Assembly: GCA_031550755.1 (NCBI GenBank)
Contig: JAVBOJ010000147.1
Span: forward strand, 1-12,947
Direction of reading: 5' to 3'
Length of the DNA stretch: 12,947 bases
DNA from: JAVBOJ01 sp031550755
GTDB lineage: Bacteria > Bacillota > Clostridia > Oscillospirales > UBA929
Part shown: piece by piece, positions 7,730 through 12,947 of the stretch
Numbering within the stretch: position 1 is the stretch's first letter
Layout: every line of letters begins with the position of its first letter
The notes under the pieces: generated by a model
Database searches by the model: none
The model's input: the letters and a program-made list of their open reading frames with translations, nothing else
Told to the model about the DNA's origin: nothing
Program-made: the position numbers and the translations under genes

Positions 7730-8421
7730 TACAATTCCTCCTCGGAAGAGATTTTCAATAAATGTGACAGCATGTCCGCCGTCGAGCCGAAGCGGCGCGC
7801 GCCGCGAATGCCTTGCAGTCCGTCGCCGACCACCAGCATACTGTCGCAGATCCCGGCCATCGGACGGTCGTTTTCCCCGTCGCCGGCGCAGAGGGTGTCG
7901 GCCCTGGAAAATCCGAATTCCCGCTGGATGATGCGAACGGCGACGGCCTTGGAGGTTCCCTCCGGCGTCCATTCCACGCAGTCGAGATGGGTGTAATACT
8001 GGAGCCCCTCCACCCGGTCGAGCTTGCGATCCTCGATAAACGACAGCAGCCGGCGGTGCTCCGGCGCGCTTTGCGGGAAGACCGTCACGTTGACGAAATT
8101 GTCCTGAAACACAAGCGCCGGAAAGGATGTCCGCAGCGCGTCCTCAATGGCCACAATGGCCGCCGGCCGCCCGCCGGTGACCTTTGTCAGGGTGTCCCGC
8201 CGGTAGAGCAGCGCCGCGCCGTTTTCGCCGATGCAGACGGCGCGGGACAGCCCCACGCCCCGGCACAGCCCCTCGATATAGGACACGCTCTTGCCGGACG
8301 CGATGGCGATTTGCGCGCCGCGCTCCTCCAGCAGCCGCAAGGCCGCCGCCGTTTCCGGCGCGAAGGGGCGGCCGTAGGGCGCCAGCGTTCCGTCGATATC
8401 AAACACAAGCAGTTTGCGCAT
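7729..8421 (-). CDS. HAD-superfamily hydrolase, C2-cap (Cof / phosphoglycolate phosphatase-like)
   Basis: A 230-residue phosphatase of HAD subfamily IIB type. Motif I is DIDGT with nucleophile Asp8 and acid Asp10. Motif II is Ser42 in ASGKS, motif II/III lysine is Lys158 in GTSKAVAV, and motif III is GDGENDRPM with Asp181 and Asp185. The cap lies between motifs II and III (~residues 80-155), as in C2-capped Cof, SPP and archaeal TA0175-type phosphoglycolate phosphatases. The length suits these families. Substrate cannot be read from sequence; a sugar phosphate or 2-phosphoglycolate are candidates. ATG 8421 follows AGAGG (8429-8433), which overlaps the end of the TIR gene; the gap is 4 nt. Its stop shares a base with the gcvT start. 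Tight coupling on both sides suggests a link to the operon, perhaps a housekeeping metabolite-repair role (inference). Confidence 0.88.
   Translation of the reverse strand: MRKLLVFDIDGTLAPYGRPFAPETAAALRLLEERGAQIAIASGKSVSYIEGLCRGVGLSRAVCIGENGAALLYRRDTLTKVTGGRPAAIVAIEDALRTSFPALVFQDNFVNVTVFPQSAPEHRRLLSFIEDRKLDRVEGLQYYTHLDCVEWTPEGTSKAVAVRIIQREFGFSRADTLCAGDGENDRPMAGICDSMLVVGDGLQGIRGARRFGSTADMLSHLLKISSEEEL
7737..7742 (-). promoter_or_regulatory. Ribosome binding site deciding the gcvT start
   Basis: A perfect AGGAGG lies 7 nt before the gcvT ATG at 7729, inside the Glu-Glu codons at the end of the HAD gene. It selects this start over the 81-codon upstream extension of the open frame. Confidence 0.8.
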
Positions 8422-8425
8422 GGCG

Positions 8426-9553
8426 TTACCTCTTTGTCAAAGTCTCCAGCGTTTTGCTGGCCGTGCAGCCGGACAGTTCGCAGGCTTGGCACCGCTCCAG
8501 CAGCGCCGCCGCCGAAAAGGCCTCCGCCCAGTGGTTGTCAAACCGTTCGCCGTAAGTTTGCAGCAGAAAATCGCCGGCGCCGGCCACGGTATGTACCAGC
8601 ATGGGATTTTCATGCCCGGCCACCTGATACCGGTCGTCCACCTTCGGCTCGCTGTCATAGGTGTACCAGCCGAGCTGGAGCGCCCGGCCGTCAAAATCCC
8701 GGCCGCGCAGGGAGGGGTAATTGTGCCGTTCAAAATTGTAAAACCGGATTTCACTATTGCTCGCGTAGGTGAGAAAGAGCCGCGACCGTCCGCTGATCAG
8801 GGAGGACAAAACGCCGCTCATCTTCAAAATTTGATGCTCCGACGGCACGACGCGCGGACAGGCAATCAGCATTTGAATCCGCGTTTTTTCGGTGATGAGT
8901 CCCCGGCTGCCCAAGAGGCGCAGAAACGACATGGCGTTGTGGCCGGAAAACTCCATCATCCGGATGCCGCGCAGCGGGATATCCCCCAAACGCCGCACCA
9001 CCTCGTCGTCGGCACCCGACAGCTCGGTGGCAAACAGCAGGTCGGGCAGAGGCACAGGCGCCGCGGGCGGCGCGGGCTGCCCCACCGCGCGCTCCAGATC
9101 GGCCTGAAAGCCATTTTCCCAATGCAGCTCAAAGGCGTCGCGCAGCGCCTCCGGCGAGAGTGGGCTGCCGGCGGCGTGATTGACCGAATGAAGCAGCGCC
9201 AGCAGCTCCTGCTTGTCCGGCAGCGTCGCCTGAAAATGCGACAGCGGCCCGCGCAGCGCCCCGCGCTCCATGTCCAGCAGCAGGCAGGACACCCGCGAGG
9301 AGAAGGTCTGCGCCAACGCACCGGCCTCGTAGAGCAGCCACGGGGAGGCCATATTGTCCCTCGTCAGGCATAGGATGCCAAAATCACAGGTGGATAATTC
9401 CCGCGACAGCCGCAGCGCCCAGTTTTCGCCCTTTTCGATATCCCGTTCGGAGAAAAATACCCCGACGGACTGAATAATACGCGGAAGCCACAGCCGCAGC
9501 GCTTCGGCGACTTTTTTGCTCTGCGTCCCCGACCAACTCAAAAAGACTTTCAT
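8426..9553 (-). CDS. TIR-domain protein with unassigned C-terminal domain
   Basis: A 375-residue protein. Residues 1-~150 are a bacterial TIR domain: strand A is KVFLSWSG (2-8), followed by SERDIEKGENWALRLSREL (35-53), the strand CDFGILCLT (56-64), then SPWLLYEAGALA (70-81). In the last, W72-LLY-E76 fits the WxxxE motif whose glutamate is catalytic in TIR NADases. A Pro/Ala-rich linker (159-172) leads to the C-terminal half (~173-345). This ends in HENPMLVHTVAGAGDFLLQTYGERF-like sequence with a closing FDNHW, reminiscent of the end of PLD-like domains, but no HxK catalytic motif is present, so a sensor role is possible (inference). The tail has Cys355, Cys358 and Cys363. There is no signal peptide or membrane segment. 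The start at ATG 9553 is 15 nt after purL, with a weak AAGGG overlapping the purL stop. Base use resembles the neighbours. NAD cleavage, nucleotide signalling or an inactive scaffold are all possible. Confidence 0.88.
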   Translation of the reverse strand: MKVFLSWSGTQSKKVAEALRLWLPRIIQSVGVFFSERDIEKGENWALRLSRELSTCDFGILCLTRDNMASPWLLYEAGALAQTFSSRVSCLLLDMERGALRGPLSHFQATLPDKQELLALLHSVNHAAGSPLSPEALRDAFELHWENGFQADLERAVGQPAPPAAPVPLPDLLFATELSGADDEVVRRLGDIPLRGIRMMEFSGHNAMSFLRLLGSRGLITEKTRIQMLIACPRVVPSEHQILKMSGVLSSLISGRSRLFLTYASNSEIRFYNFERHNYPSLRGRDFDGRALQLGWYTYDSEPKVDDRYQVAGHENPMLVHTVAGAGDFLLQTYGERFDNHWAEAFSAAALLERCQACELSGCTASKTLETLTKR

Positions 9554-9568
9554 ACTGACCGCACACCC

Positions 9569-12500
9569 TTATCGGTAATAGGCCACGCCGCCTTCAAAGA
9601 GCTTTTGATGCTTGTCGCCCGGAATGTTTTGCGCCACAAGGGGGCCACGCCGCTCCGAATGCGCCATTTTGCCCAGCACACGCCCGTCGGGGCTGGTGAT
9701 GCCCTCGACGGCGCAGAAGGAGCCGTTGGGATTGACGGCGGTGTCCATCGAGGGGTTGCCCTGCGCGTCGCAGTATTGGAAGGCCACCTGACCGGCCATG
9801 GCGATTTTTTCAAACAGCGCCGGTTCGCAGACGAACCGCCCCTCCCCGTGGGACACCGGGATGGCGTGCACCTCGTCCAGCTTGCAGCGCGACAGCCACG
9901 GCGACAGCGTCGAGGCCACGCGGGTGTGGACATACTGGGACTGATGGCGGCCGATGGCGTTGAAGGTCAGCGTCGGGCAGGTCTTGTCCATGTCGCGGAT
10001 GTCGCCGAAGGGCACCAGCCCCAGCTTGATGAGCGCCTGAAACCCGTTGCAGATGCCCAGCATGAGCCCCTGACGGTGGCGCAGCAGATCGCGCACGGCG
10101 TCGGTCAGGCGCGGATGACGGAAAAACGCGGCGATGAATTTGCCCGAGCCGTCGGGCTCGTCGCCGCCGGAAAAGCCGCCCGGCAAAATCAGCATTTGGG
10201 AGGCGCGGATGGCGCTCTCCAGCGCGCGCACCGATTCCTCCAACGCTTGCGGCGTCAGGTTGCGCACCAGCACGATCTCGGGCTCCGCGCCGGCGCGGAG
10301 GAGCGCCCGGGCGGTGTCATACTCACAGTTGGTGCCCGGGAATGCCGGGATGACGGCGCGGGGCCGCACCGGCAGGGTGATCGGCCGGGCGATATTTTTA
10401 CGGTCGCAACGCAGAACCGGCGCGTCGCCCGGTTGGGGGCAGGCCGTCGGGAAAACCCGCTCCAGCGGTTTTTCCCACGCGGCGCGCAGCGATTCCATCG
10501 GGATTTTGGTTTTGTCATAGACAAAGGTCGGGTCACGCCGCACAAAGCCGAGCAGCAGCGCGTCGTCCAGCGGGGCGCTGCACTCCACGACCAGCGCACC
10601 CGCCGGGGCACGGAACAGGTCGGGCTCGCGGTAGGTCTCAAAGCCGAATCCGCCCGCTAGCGCCGAGAGGAAAAGCGCCCCCGCCGCGCCCCCGCGCTCG
10701 ACCGCGCGGGCAGAGACCGCGACACCTTGCTCCCGCAGAGCGTGAAACTGCGCCCACACCCGCCGGATGCCGGCAAAGCCCTCGTCCTCGTGGGGGGAGA
10801 GGAGATAGACTGGATGGCCATCCTCCTGAAAGTCCGCCGGGACAAGGCCGGACGCTTCCATCGTGGCGATGGCGAAGGAGACCAGCGTCGGCGGGACGTC
10901 CAAATCTTGGAAAGAACCGGACATGGAGTCCTTGCCGCCGATGGCGGCGATGCCCAGACCCTTCTGCGCCGAAAACGCGCCGAGCAGAGCCGCCAGCGGC
11001 AGCCCCCAACGGGCCGGTTCCTCGCGTAGGCGGGGGAAATATTCCTGCAGGGTGAGGTAGGCGTCCTCCCGCCGGCAGCCGGCGGCGATGAGCTTGGCCA
11101 CCGAGGTGACCACCGCGTCACGCGACGCGCCGAAGGGGTCGCGCTCGGCGGCGTAAGGGTCGAAGGCGTAGCTCATGACGCTGCAGGTCGCGCATTCACC
11201 GTGCAGCGCGGGCAGCAGCGCCGCCATGACGGGCGCGGGCGCGTCGCCCCGTGCGCCGCCAAAGGGCATCAGCACGCTGCCCGCGCCGATGGAGCCGTCA
11301 AACCGCGCGACAAGCCCGCGCTTGGAGCAGAAATTCAGGTCGGATACGGTCAAAAGCATCCGCTCGGCAAAAGGCTGTTCTTTTTCCGCCGAAACGGCTT
11401 GCGGTTTTTGCACCTTAGCCTTGGCGGCTTTGGGCGCGCCGTTGGACGACAAAAACTCCCGCGACAGATCGACCACCGTCTGGCCGTTCCAGTCCATGAC
11501 CATCCGCGCCTCCTTGGTGACGCGGGCGACCACGGTCGCCTCCAGATTTTCGGCGTGCGCCGCGCGGATAAAGGCGTCGGCGTCGGCCTCCCAGACCACC
11601 ACCGCCATGCGCTCCTGCGACTCGGAAATGGCCAGCTCGGTGCCGGTCAACCCCTCGTATTTTTTGGGCACCTCGGACAGCCGGATGTGCAGCCCCTGGG
11701 CCAGCTCGCCGATGGCCACCGACACGCCGCCCGCGCCGAAGTCGTTGCAGCGCTTGATCATGCGGGTGACCTCCGGGTTGCGGAACAGGCGCTGAATCTT
11801 GCGCTCCTCGGGGGCGTTGCCCTTTTGCACCTCGGCGCCGCAGGTGGCCACCGATTCGGCGGTGTGCGACTTGGACGAGCCGGTCGCGCCGCCGATGCCG
11901 TCGCGTCCCGTGCGCCCGCCGAGCAGAATGACCAGATCGCCGGGCTCCGGCTCCAGACGCACCAGCGACTCGGCCGGCACCGCGCCGACCACCGCGCCGA
12001 TTTCCATGCGTTTGGCCCGATACCCGGGATGGTAAACCTCATCGACGAGCCCCGTGGCCAGCCCGATTTGGTTGCCGTAGGACGAATAGCCCGCCGCGGC
12101 CGACAGGGTCAGCTTGCGCTGCGGCAGCTTGCCCGGCAGGGTGTCGGCGAGGGAGGCGCGCGGGTCGCCCGCGCCGGTCACGCGCATGGCCTGATAGACG
12201 TAAGCCCTGCCCGAGAGCGGGTCGCGGATGGCCCCGCCGATGCAGGTGGCCGCGCCGCCGAAGGGCTCGATCTCGGTGGGATGGTTGTGAGTTTCGTTTT
12301 TAAACAGCAGCAGCCAAGGCTCGCGCCGGCCGTCCACCGTGGCCTGCACTTTGACGGTACAGGCGTTGATTTCCTCGGATTCGTCCAGCCCCGGCAGCTC
12401 GCCCCGCCGGCGCATCCATTTCATGGCGCAGGTGGCGATGTCCATCAGGGTCACCGGACGCGCCTCGGCCATCAGACCGTAAATCTCCCGGCGGGCGGCA

Positions 12501-12947
12501 TGAAACTCCTCCCATGCCGCTTTGGCGCGGGGATCGTCAAATTCCACATCGGTCAGCTTGGTCAAAAAAGTGGTGTGGCGGCAGTGATCCGACCAGTAGG
12601 TGTCCACCACCCGCAGCTCGGTTTCGGTGGGGTCGCGGCCCTCGCGGCGGAAATAGGACTGCAAAAAGGTCAGGTCGGCCAAGTCCATGGCCAGACCGTA
12701 TTCGGACAAAAGCGCGGCCAGCCCCGTCTCGTCCAGCGCACAAAAGCCGGACAGGATGGGCACCGGCGCGGGCGCGTCAAAGCTCTGTTTCAGGGTGGCG
12801 GGCTTGTCCGGCAGCGCCTGACGGCACTCGACGGGGTTGATGACATAGGCGCACAGGCGGAAAAATTCCTCCTCGGACAGTCCCGTAACCGCCAGCACAC
12901 TGGCCGCCCGCACCAGCGGACGTTCGCCGCCGGTCACCATCTGGATG
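9569..12947 (-). CDS. purL: Phosphoribosylformylglycinamidine synthase, single-chain; 5' end beyond window
   Basis: PurL makes FGAM from FGAR, ATP and glutamine in purine biosynthesis. The frame is open to the right edge (the codons before the first visible Met, at 12940, read Ile-Gln). About 1,125 residues are visible, so roughly 100-130 are missing against the ~1,250 of long clostridial-type enzymes. Numbering from that Met: SDHCRHTTF (117-125) and ETHNHPTEIEPFGGAATCIG (216-235) belong to the synthetase half, as do GAGGVSVAIGELAQG and GGKDSMSGSF further on. The C-terminal glutamine amidotransferase domain (~862-1123) begins VIPAFPGTNCEYD and has Cys964 in LGICNGFQ with His1094 and Glu1096 in MAHSER, a complete triad. 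The single-chain form explains why no purQ or purS is needed. The TIR gene begins 15 nt downstream. Confidence 0.96.
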   Translation of the reverse strand, partial: IQMVTGGERPLVRAASVLAVTGLSEEEFFRLCAYVINPVECRQALPDKPATLKQSFDAPAPVPILSGFCALDETGLAALLSEYGLAMDLADLTFLQSYFRREGRDPTETELRVVDTYWSDHCRHTTFLTKLTDVEFDDPRAKAAWEEFHAARREIYGLMAEARPVTLMDIATCAMKWMRRRGELPGLDESEEINACTVKVQATVDGRREPWLLLFKNETHNHPTEIEPFGGAATCIGGAIRDPLSGRAYVYQAMRVTGAGDPRASLADTLPGKLPQRKLTLSAAAGYSSYGNQIGLATGLVDEVYHPGYRAKRMEIGAVVGAVPAESLVRLEPEPGDLVILLGGRTGRDGIGGATGSSKSHTAESVATCGAEVQKGNAPEERKIQRLFRNPEVTRMIKRCNDFGAGGVSVAIGELAQGLHIRLSEVPKKYEGLTGTELAISESQERMAVVVWEADADAFIRAAHAENLEATVVARVTKEARMVMDWNGQTVVDLSREFLSSNGAPKAAKAKVQKPQAVSAEKEQPFAERMLLTVSDLNFCSKRGLVARFDGSIGAGSVLMPFGGARGDAPAPVMAALLPALHGECATCSVMSYAFDPYAAERDPFGASRDAVVTSVAKLIAAGCRREDAYLTLQEYFPRLREEPARWGLPLAALLGAFSAQKGLGIAAIGGKDSMSGSFQDLDVPPTLVSFAIATMEASGLVPADFQEDGHPVYLLSPHEDEGFAGIRRVWAQFHALREQGVAVSARAVERGGAAGALFLSALAGGFGFETYREPDLFRAPAGALVVECSAPLDDALLLGFVRRDPTFVYDKTKIPMESLRAAWEKPLERVFPTACPQPGDAPVLRCDRKNIARPITLPVRPRAVIPAFPGTNCEYDTARALLRAGAEPEIVLVRNLTPQALEESVRALESAIRASQMLILPGGFSGGDEPDGSGKFIAAFFRHPRLTDAVRDLLRHRQGLMLGICNGFQALIKLGLVPFGDIRDMDKTCPTLTFNAIGRHQSQYVHTRVASTLSPWLSRCKLDEVHAIPVSHGEGRFVCEPALFEKIAMAGQVAFQYCDAQGNPSMDTAVNPNGSFCAVEGITSPDGRVLGKMAHSERRGPLVAQNIPGDKHQKLFEGGVAYYR

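Larger units (their letters stand above)
3491..12947 (-). other. Probable transcription unit: purL - TIR gene - HAD gene - gcvT - gcvH - gcvPA - gcvPB - terminator
   Basis: All seven genes share one strand, and the gaps are 15, 4, -1, 23, 10 and -4 nt. Most have a clear ribosome binding site, and several sites overlap the preceding gene. I see no terminator or promoter-sized gap before the hairpin at 3491-3528. The promoter must lie right of the window, or weak internal promoters lie within coding sequence. No glycine riboswitch can fit in these gaps, although one often precedes gcv genes in Firmicutes; control may sit upstream of purL. Confidence 0.7.

Noticed and set aside
6671..7996. Plus-strand open frame of 441 codons
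   Set aside because: Antisense across gcvT and the HAD gene end; its length reflects scarce stop codons in GC-rich DNA, not a gene.
8414..9373. Plus-strand open frame of 319 codons opposite the TIR gene, considered as an antitoxin or antisense partner
   Set aside because: No domain, no ribosome site, and a Gln/Arg/His-rich composition like the other shadow frames.
8426..9553. Assignment of the TIR gene to Thoeris, CBASS or a short-Argonaute system
   Set aside because: No ThsA-like, cyclase or Argonaute gene is adjacent; the flanking genes are purL and a HAD phosphatase.
9605..10660. Plus-strand open frame of 351 codons
   Set aside because: Shadow of the PurL amidotransferase domain, which has intact catalytic residues.

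Overview
The window is a gene-dense, GC-rich stretch in which every supported gene lies on the minus strand, so transcription runs from the right edge to the left. It suggests an anaerobic Firmicute of the class Clostridia, perhaps a high-GC Oscillospirales-type lineage. The clues are the split glycine decarboxylase (GcvPA plus GcvPB), a long single-chain PurL, AGGAGG-type ribosome binding sites, and two Csp-type clostridial subtilases. This assignment is inferred from gene families, not from any database search.

Layout in order of transcription: (1) purL, cut off at its 5' end by the right edge (9569-12947); (2) a TIR-domain protein with an unassigned C-terminal half (8426-9553); (3) a HAD-superfamily phosphatase (7729-8421); (4) the glycine cleavage genes gcvT, gcvH, gcvPA and gcvPB (3552-7729); (5) a short intergenic region with a rho-independent terminator and a possible -10 element (about 3476-3551); (6) two tandem subtilisin-like proteases (1751-3475 and 1-1748), the second cut off by the left edge.

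From purL to gcvPB the gaps between genes are 15, 4, -1, 23, 10 and -4 nt, with no internal terminator seen, so these seven genes look like one transcription unit. Glycine cleavage makes 5,10-methylene-THF, which supplies one-carbon units to purine synthesis, so purL beside gcv makes metabolic sense. The TIR gene does not fit that logic. It carries the WxxxE motif with the catalytic-type glutamate of TIR NADases, yet sits inside a housekeeping operon with no recognisable defence partner. It is the most unusual element here.

The two proteases are paralogues with complete Asp/His/Ser triads and a long insertion before the serine. The downstream copy has unusual residues around its nucleophile (SGTSVAAA instead of SGTSMAAP). 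I see no tRNA, rRNA, CRISPR array, insertion sequence or phage gene. Intergenic DNA is minimal, with no gene-free stretch over 80 bases.
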